Below are positions 6,203-12,933 of a DNA stretch of 14,028 bases, one piece after another (positions within the stretch are counted from its first letter, which is position 1; the number at the start of each line of letters is the position of its first letter). The translations under genes were made by a program, and so were the position numbers. This DNA comes from Candidatus Hydrogenedentota bacterium (lineage in GTDB: Bacteria > Hydrogenedentota > Hydrogenedentia > Hydrogenedentales > CAITNO01). The stretch covers positions 1-14,028 of the forward strand of contig CAIJOU010000940.1 in the NCBI GenBank assembly GCA_903822375.1, written 5' to 3'. The notes beneath the pieces are model-generated. The model was not told where the DNA came from. It ran no database searches and saw only the letters and a list, made by a program, of their open reading frames with translations.

Positions 6203-9172
6203 TCATGCCCGCACCGGTTCCGTGGCGGCCTGCTGGTTCCTGGCACCATCGAGCACGCGGCGCACGAGCCGCGCAACACTGTTGGTCTCTGCTGGTTTGG
6301 TCATGAAGGCGCGGATTCCATTGCCCAACGCCGCGTCTTTTTGCACGTTTTCGCTGTAGCCTGAACTGAGGATTATGGGTATGTCCGGACGGATGGCAAG
6401 TATTTGCTGGCTAAGCTGGCATCCGGTCATGCCGGGCATGGTCTGGTCCGTCAATACCAGGTCATAGTCTTGCGGGGAAGCCTTGAAGGCGGCCAGCGCT
6501 TCCAGACTGCTTTGCATGGCCGTAACCTTGTAACCCAGACGCGAGAGCACTATTTCAAACAGCAGAATGAGCGGCACCTCATCATCAACAACGAGTATCC
6601 GCTCGTTCCCCCCGAACACAGGCTCCTCCTCCGTAACCGGTCTTTCGGGCGCACTGGTCACGGCACCGGGGAAGTAAATACTGAATGTCGTGCCCCTGCC
6701 CTCCTCGCTGCTCACCGTGACAGTGCCCCCGTGGCTCGCCACAATGCCGTAGACGGTTGCCAGTCCCAATCCCGTGCCCTCCCCCGCGGTCTTGGTGGTA
6801 AAGTAGGGCTCAAAAATGCGGTCCAGTATCTCCGGGCGCATGCCCGGTCCCGTGTCACTGACGGTAAGGCACAGTTCCGGAGTGCGTTGGCCGTCCGTTT
6901 CATCAGCGAAGAAGGGGTTCAGTTCCACCGTCAGGGTGCCACCCTCGTCGCGCATGGCGTGATATGCGTTGGTGCACAGGTTCATGATGATCTGGTGCAT
7001 TTGCGTGGCGTCCGCCACCACCTGGGGGCAATTCGGTCCAGATTTCACCACGAATTCAATATTCGTGGGAATGCTTGCCCGAAGCAGTTTCATGCACTCT
7101 TTGACCACCGATTCCATCCGGAGCGGATAACGGTCGCCCTCCGCCTGCCGGCTGAACGTGAGAATCTGGGAAACAAGCTCCTTGGCGCGCTTCGCCGCAT
7201 CATGAATGTGCCGGAGATCGTCATGCAGGCGCGACGCGGGGTCCACCTCTTCCATTCCCAGTTCGCTGAAGCCAAAGATGCTTGCGAGGATGTTGTTGAA
7301 ATCGTGTGCAATGCCCCCGGCAAGCGTTCCGATGGCCTCCATCTTCTGGGCCTGTCGCAGCCGGGCGGTGAGATTTACGTTTTCGGTGATGTCGCGTTTG
7401 ATCGCCACAAAATGGGTCAGGTTTCCCTGTGCGTCCGTGACGGGCGAAATGGTCATATCCTCGTCGTAGAGCGTTCCGTCCTTGCGCCTGTTCAGCAGGC
7501 GTCCGGACCAAGCCCGCCCTCCGTTCAGTTGCTCCCACATTTTGCGGTAAAAGGCGTCGTCCTGTTTGCCGCTCTTGAGAATACTCGAGTTTGCGCCAAC
7601 GGCCTCCTCCCGACTGTAGCCCGTGATCTCCCCAAAGGCGGGATTCACATACTGAATAGTCCCCTTGGTGTTTGTGATTACGACGGCCTCGGCCGCGTGT
7701 TCAATGGCGGCGAACAGCCGGACGCTCTCCGCCTCGGCCCGTTTCTGCTCGGAAAGGTCGGTCATCATGCCCATGATGGCGGGCCCGTCCAGCCGCGGGT
7801 CGGCAAACGACTGTTTGTGCATGAGGAACGGACGACGTTCACCGTCGGCGCACAGCACCTGCGTTTCATAGGTCTGCTTGCCGCCCGTGCACAGTAGTTG
7901 TGCGTCCCTTTCCTGGCAGAAAGCCCTCAAGTCTTCGGACAGCTCGCCGCTCAATTCACCCAGCGTGCGTCCCAGAATCTTCTCCTTGGGCAGTCCCAGA
8001 ATCTGCTCCGCAAAAGGCCGGTTGCATTCCAGATAAACACCATGCGAGTCCTTGTAGTACATCGGCGTGGGAAACGTGTCAAAGAGGTGCGTGAGCAGAT
8101 CCGCAGTCCTCTTGAGATCGGCTTCCGTCTGGCGGTATCTCCGCAGGCTGTCCAGTTTCTGGTCAAGCTTCACCTCGGCCGCCACGGCAGACAGATAGTG
8201 TTCAGGCGGAACATAGTGAAAATTGTCGCATACGTCCATGCCGCAAATGACAATGGGGTGCGTTTCCAGCACTTCCAACAGGGTCTCCGGGGGGAACTGG
8301 TTCCGGTCATACAGGCAGAGCACCGTACAGGCGGCTGCGCGGAGAAAAACGTTCAGTTTGGCCTCATATTCGCCGAGCCGTTCGGAACCGTCAAATACCG
8401 ACAAGGCCCAGGTCATCTCACTGGCAATCCGCAATGCCTTGTAACCCTCTTCCCTCGCTTCCCGCAATTCGCTTTTCAGATAGGCGAGCATCCGCTCAGG
8501 ATCAAAGGCTCCGCCCTGGCTGTACGTGCCCTGCGATCGGACCACCTTGAACTGCCCGCTCTCAATGCGGCGCTCCATGTCAAAGCCGCATTCGCTCAGC
8601 CATTCCATGACTATCTGGGGACTTCGGATGTCCGCAATGTAGATTATCTTCTCGGAAGCATCAAGCCCCTGCCGAAGGTAGGACTCGACCACCGCCCGGA
8701 ATTCCTCTTCGGTTTCATGAATGCAGCAGAGGTGGTCGCCCGGCTGAAGGGAGTCCAACGCAGTCAACAGCGGCGTCCCGCCCATAACGCCCTGTCTGGG
8801 CTTCACATATCCCGCCACGGAGAACACCGCCCGCACCAGTTCTGAATAGGCATGATCCTTGAGGACATATCCGGACGCGCCGGCCCGTAGCATGTTGGCG
8901 ATATAGCGTCGCTCTGAATGCATCGAAAGCGCCAGCACCTTCGTGCTCTTGCCGTGCTCCCGGATGATCCGGGTGGCCTCGATGCCGTTGAGTTCCGGCA
9001 TAAGGACGTCCATCACAACCACATCCGGATGCAGTTCATCAACCATCTGCACGGCTATGCGCCCGTTTTCGGCCTCCCCCACCACATCAAGACTCTCTTC
9101 CTTGTCCAACAGGCAGCGCAGGCTCTCCCGCACGCCGGTGTGATCGTCCACAAGCAATACACTGATGGTCAT
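6203..9172 (-). CDS. Hybrid histidine kinase: REC-MEDS-PAS-PAS-HisKA-HATPase-REC
   Basis: This 989-residue protein has seven recognisable domains and no membrane segment, so it is a cytoplasmic sensor. Receiver 1 (about 3-125) is of NarL type, with D9/D10, D55, S83 and K105. A MEDS domain (about 140-330, opening with GDHLCCIHETEEEF) follows; this is the sensory domain first described in the dichloromethane regulator DcmR and in methanogen/methylotroph proteins. PAS 1 is at about 355-475 and PAS 2 at about 485-600. HisKA has the phospho-acceptor H623 in IAHDFNN. HATPase has N731/N735, DTGPGM (773-778) and GTGLGL (799-804). Receiver 2 (about 857-975) has D863/D864, D909, S936 and K959. All phosphotransfer residues are intact. 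The ATG at 9172 has a GGGAG site 7-8 bases upstream. A promoter candidate lies about 140 bases upstream, so this is the first gene of the downstream unit. The ligand is unknown, and no HPt partner is in the window. Confidence 0.92.
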   Translation of the reverse strand: MTISVLLVDDHTGVRESLRCLLDKEESLDVVGEAENGRIAVQMVDELHPDVVVMDVLMPELNGIEATRIIREHGKSTKVLALSMHSERRYIANMLRAGASGYVLKDHAYSELVRAVFSVAGYVKPRQGVMGGTPLLTALDSLQPGDHLCCIHETEEEFRAVVESYLRQGLDASEKIIYIADIRSPQIVMEWLSECGFDMERRIESGQFKVVRSQGTYSQGGAFDPERMLAYLKSELREAREEGYKALRIASEMTWALSVFDGSERLGEYEAKLNVFLRAAACTVLCLYDRNQFPPETLLEVLETHPIVICGMDVCDNFHYVPPEHYLSAVAAEVKLDQKLDSLRRYRQTEADLKRTADLLTHLFDTFPTPMYYKDSHGVYLECNRPFAEQILGLPKEKILGRTLGELSGELSEDLRAFCQERDAQLLCTGGKQTYETQVLCADGERRPFLMHKQSFADPRLDGPAIMGMMTDLSEQKRAEAESVRLFAAIEHAAEAVVITNTKGTIQYVNPAFGEITGYSREEAVGANSSILKSGKQDDAFYRKMWEQLNGGRAWSGRLLNRRKDGTLYDEDMTISPVTDAQGNLTHFVAIKRDITENVNLTARLRQAQKMEAIGTLAGGIAHDFNNILASIFGFSELGMEEVDPASRLHDDLRHIHDAAKRAKELVSQILTFSRQAEGDRYPLRMESVVKECMKLLRASIPTNIEFVVKSGPNCPQVVADATQMHQIIMNLCTNAYHAMRDEGGTLTVELNPFFADETDGQRTPELCLTVSDTGPGMRPEILDRIFEPYFTTKTAGEGTGLGLATVYGIVASHGGTVTVSSEEGRGTTFSIYFPGAVTSAPERPVTEEEPVFGGNERILVVDDEVPLILLFEIVLSRLGYKVTAMQSSLEALAAFKASPQDYDLVLTDQTMPGMTGCQLSQQILAIRPDIPIILSSGYSENVQKDAALGNGIRAFMTKPAETNSVARLVRRVLDGARNQQAATEPVRA

Positions 9173-9311
9173 AACAACGCTCCCATTATGCGGGTAAACG
9201 CGCCCTGCCCCTTCTCCAATCCACGCATATCCCCCTGTTCGTCACCGCAATAGTCTCCATGGGAAAACCCACTTCCAGCACCCAGATGGCACGCCTGTGT
9301 CTTCCAATTGA

Positions 9312-9340
9312 ATTATGACTCATGGGTGATGAAGTGGGAA
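9312..9340 (-). promoter_or_regulatory. Promoter candidate for the hybrid kinase-HD-GYP unit
   Basis: On the minus strand TTCCCA (9340-9335) and CATAAT (9317-9312) are 17 bases apart. The -10 element matches the sigma-70 consensus at five of six bases and the -35 element at four of six. Transcription would start near 9305. A poor -35 element next to repeated upstream boxes is what one expects of a promoter needing an activator. Confidence 0.5.
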
Positions 9341-9378
9341 TCAGGTAATCCCTGATTGTGCCTCTCTAAATCCCTGAT
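9339..9378 (-). promoter_or_regulatory. Direct and inverted repeats, probable regulator-binding sites
   Basis: On the minus strand ATCAGGGATT occurs twice (9378-9369 and 9356-9347), start to start 22 bases apart, which is close to two helical turns. The second copy is the left half of an inverted repeat, AATCAGG (9357-9351) and CCTGATT (9345-9339), around five bases. The group ends on the -35 hexamer and reaches to about -73 from the predicted start. The NarL-type regulator encoded immediately upstream is the natural candidate to bind it (inference). Confidence 0.55.
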
Positions 9379-9453
9379 GCTTGCGGTGGCAGGCCAAGAC
9401 AGGGAAGGGGAGCGGCGCGAAGAATCCCTCCCCCGGCGCTGGCACCGTTTGAC

Positions 9454-9465
9454 CCGACCGGTCGG
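9454..9465. promoter_or_regulatory. Perfect 12-base palindrome CCGACCGGTCGG
   Basis: The palindrome is exact over 12 bases. GC-rich CG-centred palindromes of this type are used by some TetR-family repressors, but none is encoded here. It lies about 65 bases downstream of the NarL-type gene stop and about 150 bases upstream of the predicted start for the hybrid kinase unit. It could equally be part of an mRNA hairpin. Confidence 0.3.
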
Positions 9466-9494
9466 CCCGACCCCTGCATATGGCCCCACCGCCC

Positions 9495-9518
9495 AGAGGA
9501 ACCCGCCCCGGTTCCTTT
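9495..9518. terminator. Terminator-like hairpin after the NarL-type regulator
   Basis: AGGAACC (9497-9503) pairs with GGTTCCT (9510-9516) around a six-base GC-rich loop. It starts 12-14 bases after the stop of the upstream unit, the usual place for a terminator. The T run (TTTT at 9516-9519) is on the plus strand side, so as a rho-independent terminator it fits plus-strand transcription better than the minus-strand unit. It may act as a processing or stability hairpin for the minus-strand message. Confidence 0.4.
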
Positions 9519-9529
9519 TCATTCGGGGA

Positions 9530-10195
9530 CTACAGCGATGTCAATCCTTCGCGGATGGCAAACTTGGTCAGTTCGGCAACACTGTGGATGTCCAGTTTTT
9601 CCATGATTTGCTGCCGGTGGGTTTCAATGGTCTTCACGCTCAGGAACAGGGTGGCGGCGATCTGCTTGGTGCTGTGGCCTTCGGCCATCAGTTGAAGGAC
9701 CTCGCGCTCCTTTGGGCTCAACATTGACGCCGGGGAGCCGCCCTTGGACATCAGCTGCCGCACATAGTCCTCGGTGACGAGAGCGGCGATGCTCGGACTG
9801 AGATACACCTGCCGGTGGGAAACGGTGTGAATGGCCTGGACAAGTTCCTTGAAGGCACAGTCCTTGAGGAGATACCCGGAGGCGCCGGCCTGAAGCATGC
9901 TCGAAATGTACCGCTTGTCGGCGTGCATGGACAGGGCGAGAATGCGCACATCCGGCTGTTCGGCCTTGATTCTGCGCGCCGCGTCAATCCCGTTCAGGTC
10001 GGGCATGGCCACGTCCATGACAACAACGTCGGGTTTCAGTTCCCGGACCAACTGCACAGCGCTGCGCCCGTCCTCTGCCACGCCCACGATCTCCACCCTG
10101 GGATCGTTGCGCAGCAGACTGCACAGACCCTCGCGCATGATCTTGTGGTCGTCCGCCAGTACCACACGGACGCACATGCCTTGTTCTGCGTTCAT
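9530..10195 (-). CDS. NarL/FixJ-type response regulator (REC + LuxR HTH)
   Basis: The 221-residue protein has the standard length of the NarL family, two-domain transcription regulators activated by receiver phosphorylation. The receiver (about 8-125) has D15/D16, phospho-acceptor D61, S89 and K111. The LuxR-type helix-turn-helix (about 157-218) opens with LSPKEREVLQLMAEG and includes SVKTIETHR at 186-194, the recognition-helix region. The start at 10195 overlaps the stop of the preceding kinase as ATGA, strong evidence that kinase and regulator are a cognate pair. A second Met at residue 7 is possible but would lose the overlap. It is the only DNA-binding protein in the window, and its likely targets include the repeats upstream of the hybrid kinase (inference). 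Its receiver closely resembles the first receiver of that hybrid kinase. Confidence 0.94.
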   Translation of the reverse strand: MNAEQGMCVRVVLADDHKIMREGLCSLLRNDPRVEIVGVAEDGRSAVQLVRELKPDVVVMDVAMPDLNGIDAARRIKAEQPDVRILALSMHADKRYISSMLQAGASGYLLKDCAFKELVQAIHTVSHRQVYLSPSIAALVTEDYVRQLMSKGGSPASMLSPKEREVLQLMAEGHSTKQIAATLFLSVKTIETHRQQIMEKLDIHSVAELTKFAIREGLTSL

Positions 10196-12156
10196 ACCTT
10201 ATCCTCTGGCGAAAGCGGCACCGACAGGGTAATTCTCGTCCCCTGGCCCGGTTTCGAATCAATCGCAATCTGCCCGCCCAGACATCCAAGCCGCTCCCTG
10301 ATGCTGAACAACCCAAATCCTGCTCCCGCGGGAGGCCGTATTTCAAGCGCGGCATTGTCAAAGCCGACGCCATCGTCCTCGACAAGTATACGGATATCTT
10401 CACCAAAACGCGACACGGACACTTTTAAGACGCTGGCACGGGCGTGCTTGACCGCATTCATTATGAGTTCGCGCACCGACCGGTACAGGGTTACCCGAAG
10501 ATCATCGCGCAACGGCTTTTCCAGTCTGTCGTCAAAACACTGCACCGGCAATCCGTGTTCGCGCTCCATCTGTTCCGCCATATATTGAAGCGCCGCCTCA
10601 AGGCCCAGCTCATACAAAACGGGCGGGCTCAGTTCAAACGTGAGCGACCGCAGGTCGGCGATGGCCGCGCCGGTGCTGTCCCGGGCCGTCTGGAGCACGT
10701 TGAGGTCATCCTGCGAATGCAATGCCTGACGCAGGCTGTCCAGCCTGATGGTGGTCACGGCCAGATTCTGAATAACCTGGTCGTGCAAACCTATGGCGAT
10801 GCGGCGCCGCTCACGCTCCTCGGCAAGTGCCAGGTCGGAGGCCAGGGCGCGCAACTGCTGTTTCTGCTGCACGAGACGGTTTTCGGCGTTCTTGCGCGCG
10901 ATGGAATCGCCCAAAATGTTGGCCATGGCCTGAAGAAACAGCGTGTCCTGCTTGGAAAATGAGCGCCGGACACGGGCATAGGCGCCAAGCACGCCGAAAG
11001 GCGCGCCGTCGCCTGGAATCATTATGGTTATGCCGCTTGCCACGCCGTGGCTCTGAAGGTCCCTCACCCAGTCATGGGGCGCGTCCGCATCCAATTCCTC
11101 CAGGATAACGGCGCTGTCCCCTGTCAGGGTTCTGCTGTAAAGCGTTTCGGGGCCGGATTCGACGATCACCCGGCCGACGAGACCCTCTGTCCATCCAATG
11201 CCCGCGCGCAGCAGCAGCACGCTCTCTTCGGGAAGGCACTCCAGCACCTCGACCAGGTCGACGTCCAGCCCGCGGCCCGTCAGCTTCACCGCGTCTCGCA
11301 GAATGGCGGCAAGATCATATTGCACCAGGGCATGGCGCCCCAGTTCGGCCACCGCCGCCTGCTGACGGACCCGAAGCCGCAGTTCTTCCTCGATGCGTTT
11401 CACCTCGGTGATGTCGCTTCCCACACTGAGAATGCCCGCATACGCGCCCCGCTCGTCCCGAACAATCTTATTGGACCAGAGCACCCAGGTGCGCTCACCG
11501 TTCTTGCGCACGCTCTCGTTTTCAAGGACCGCATACCGTTCGGGCTCGATCAGGATGTCCTGCATCATGGTCGTCAGGAAGTGTCCCGCGGAATCGGATT
11601 GGGGGACAATTGTGCCAATCACGTTCGCACCGAGAATCTCCTGCTGCGTGTAGCCGAAATATCTTTCGGCAAACTCGTTAAAGAAGGAAATTCTGCCTTC
11701 GGTGTCCGTGCGCAGGATGATGCTGTTCGCACTTTGCACCAGTTCGCGATACTGCGCCTCGCTTCTGCGCAGGGCTTCCACCGCCTCGCGCCGTTCGAGG
11801 GCGCGCTGGACGGTGATCAGCAGATGGCCCATGTCGTAAGGCTTTTCCAGATAACTGTACGCCCCGAGATTCACCGCCTCGATGGCCGATTCCTGTGAAG
11901 CATGCCCCGTCAACAAAATGCATTCCATTTCGGGCAGGAGTTGCTTGAACTTTTCAATGAGCTTGAGGCCGTCCATGTCGGGCAGGCGCAGGTCGACCAG
12001 TGCCAGGGCGGGGTGTTGTTCCCTGACCAATCCGCATGCGGCAACCCCCTGAGACGCGGCGAGAGGGATGTAACCCTTGATGCGCAGGATGTCCGACAGC
12101 GTCCTGCGAAGATTGGCGTCGTCGTCCACAATCAGGATTTTGCTGGCGGACGGCAT
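10192..12156 (-). CDS. REC-PAS-GAF histidine kinase of the NarX/DegS (HisKA_3) type
   Basis: From the ATG at 12156 the protein has 654 residues and no membrane segment. Domains in order are: receiver (about 5-120; D11-D13, D55, T83, K105), PAS (about 130-255), GAF (about 265-425), HisKA_3 (about 443-510; phospho-acceptor H458 in GLHDQVIQNL) and HATPase (about 550-650; N567, DDGVGF at 594-599, GAGFGL at 611-616). HisKA_3 kinases pair with NarL-type regulators, and one lies directly downstream with an ATGA overlap. The frame is open to 12264, but those codons overlap the preceding gene. The chosen Met sits just before the receiver, with GGAGAGG about 11 bases upstream, inside the end of the preceding gene, four bases after its stop. 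The N-terminal receiver suggests that another kinase modulates this one, perhaps that of the first gene in the unit (inference). Confidence 0.92.
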   Translation of the reverse strand: MPSASKILIVDDDANLRRTLSDILRIKGYIPLAASQGVAACGLVREQHPALALVDLRLPDMDGLKLIEKFKQLLPEMECILLTGHASQESAIEAVNLGAYSYLEKPYDMGHLLITVQRALERREAVEALRRSEAQYRELVQSANSIILRTDTEGRISFFNEFAERYFGYTQQEILGANVIGTIVPQSDSAGHFLTTMMQDILIEPERYAVLENESVRKNGERTWVLWSNKIVRDERGAYAGILSVGSDITEVKRIEEELRLRVRQQAAVAELGRHALVQYDLAAILRDAVKLTGRGLDVDLVEVLECLPEESVLLLRAGIGWTEGLVGRVIVESGPETLYSRTLTGDSAVILEELDADAPHDWVRDLQSHGVASGITIMIPGDGAPFGVLGAYARVRRSFSKQDTLFLQAMANILGDSIARKNAENRLVQQKQQLRALASDLALAEERERRRIAIGLHDQVIQNLAVTTIRLDSLRQALHSQDDLNVLQTARDSTGAAIADLRSLTFELSPPVLYELGLEAALQYMAEQMEREHGLPVQCFDDRLEKPLRDDLRVTLYRSVRELIMNAVKHARASVLKVSVSRFGEDIRILVEDDGVGFDNAALEIRPPAGAGFGLFSIRERLGCLGGQIAIDSKPGQGTRITLSVPLSPEDKV

Positions 12157-12160
12157 GTGT

Positions 12161-12931
12161 TTAACGGTCCTCTCCGGTAAGGGTGTCCAACAGGCGGCGC
12201 AGTTTAGCGTGGCGCAGTTCTGCAAGCAGCGCGAAAAGGCGGTCCACATCCACGGGGCTGTCAAGGCATGCGTGAATTCCGCCGCTCAGCGCCTCATCCA
12301 CCGCATCGCCAGTCTCTTCCCGGCATCCGTCAACAAGGATGATGGGGACCGTTCCCGAACTTCGACGGAGCTCCTGGAGAATCTCCAATCCAGTTGTTCG
12401 GTTGAATCTCATATCCACAAGGATGCTCAGGCGTTCCGGGCGCGGCACGCACCCAAAGACGGCGGCGCTGGGCATATGCTCTGCGGAAAGACCGCGCGCT
12501 TCCAAAGCGTCGCCGATGGCAAGGCAGGATTCAGGGTCGTCGCCGACAATCAGGACGGAACCGGACTCGCGCACCCGGTTGAGAAATGCCAGTAGCCTCT
12601 CCATGTCGAAAGGTTTTGTGACTGCCCCCACAACCCCCTCCATCAATGCCTGCCGCACCATGTCCTCATCGGCGTAAGCGGTCATGAAGATGACCGGCAG
12701 GGTATGGCCGGCGCAACGGATAAGACGGAACAGCGTCAAGCCGTCCATGGCCCCCATGCGTATGTCGGTCACGACGCAGTCAAAGGGCATTCTGCCGAGC
12801 ATCTCCAGGGCCTCTTCGCCGCTGCGTGCGCCCTGTGGCGCATGGCCCTTTGCCCGAAGAATATCCACGAGGGTCTTGACCATCCTGGGATCGTCGTCAA
12901 TCACCAGTTCTCGAATGGGTGCCTCCAACAA
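12161..12931 (-). CDS. Double-receiver protein, second receiver degenerate
   Basis: The 256-residue protein is two receivers in tandem with no output domain. Receiver 1 (about 6-120) is intact: D12-D14, phospho-acceptor D56, T84 and K106, though the usual Pro after the acceptor loop is Gly (MGAMDG). Receiver 2 (about 125-240) keeps D131/D132 and D173, but the Thr/Ser position is occupied by V200/D201 and the conserved Lys by Ser (S225-P226), so normal phospho-switching is unlikely. The start is TTG at 12931 (or the next codon, TTG at 12928), with GGGAG five to eight bases upstream and only two bases after the preceding stop. The first in-frame ATG lies at codon 17 and would remove the acidic pocket, so the TTG start is well supported. 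It may pass phosphate between the two flanking kinases or buffer it (inference). Confidence 0.85.
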   Translation of the reverse strand: MLEAPIRELVIDDDPRMVKTLVDILRAKGHAPQGARSGEEALEMLGRMPFDCVVTDIRMGAMDGLTLFRLIRCAGHTLPVIFMTAYADEDMVRQALMEGVVGAVTKPFDMERLLAFLNRVRESGSVLIVGDDPESCLAIGDALEARGLSAEHMPSAAVFGCVPRPERLSILVDMRFNRTTGLEILQELRRSSGTVPIILVDGCREETGDAVDEALSGGIHACLDSPVDVDRLFALLAELRHAKLRRLLDTLTGEDR

Positions 12932-12933
12932 GA

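Larger units (their letters stand above)
9173..9529. other. Regulatory gap between the two signalling units
   Basis: This 357-base gap holds a promoter candidate for the hybrid kinase (9312-9340), repeated ATCAGGGATT boxes just upstream of it (9339-9378), a 12-base palindrome (9454-9465) and a hairpin (9495-9518) 12 bases past the stop of the NarL-type regulator. The leader from the predicted start of transcription to the ATG at 9172 is about 130 bases. A 69-codon minus-strand frame at 9313-9522 is Arg/Gly-rich, spans all these signals and is not credible as a gene. Confidence 0.65.

Noticed and set aside
6082..6279. Extension of the REC-HD-GYP protein to 6279
   Set aside because: It would overlap the end of the hybrid kinase by 77 bases and has no ribosome-site support. 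At most the ATG at 6144 is plausible.
6404..7897. Long plus-strand frame opposite the hybrid kinase
   Set aside because: The kinase frame has intact HisKA, HATPase and receiver motifs. The opposite frame has none.
9173..9305. CsrA-type leader with several GGA triplets before the hybrid kinase
   Set aside because: About six GGA triplets occur on the minus strand, but they are not clearly in hairpin loops, and GGA is expected fairly often in this composition.
9313..9522. 69-codon minus-strand frame in the inter-unit gap
   Set aside because: Arg/Gly-rich, no clear ribosome site, and it spans the promoter, repeats and palindrome.
12157..12264. N-terminal extension of the HisKA_3 kinase to 12264
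   Set aside because: It lies inside the double-receiver gene and its Cys/Trp-rich product is unlike any receiver N-terminus. The Met at 12156 fits the domain and the ribosome site.
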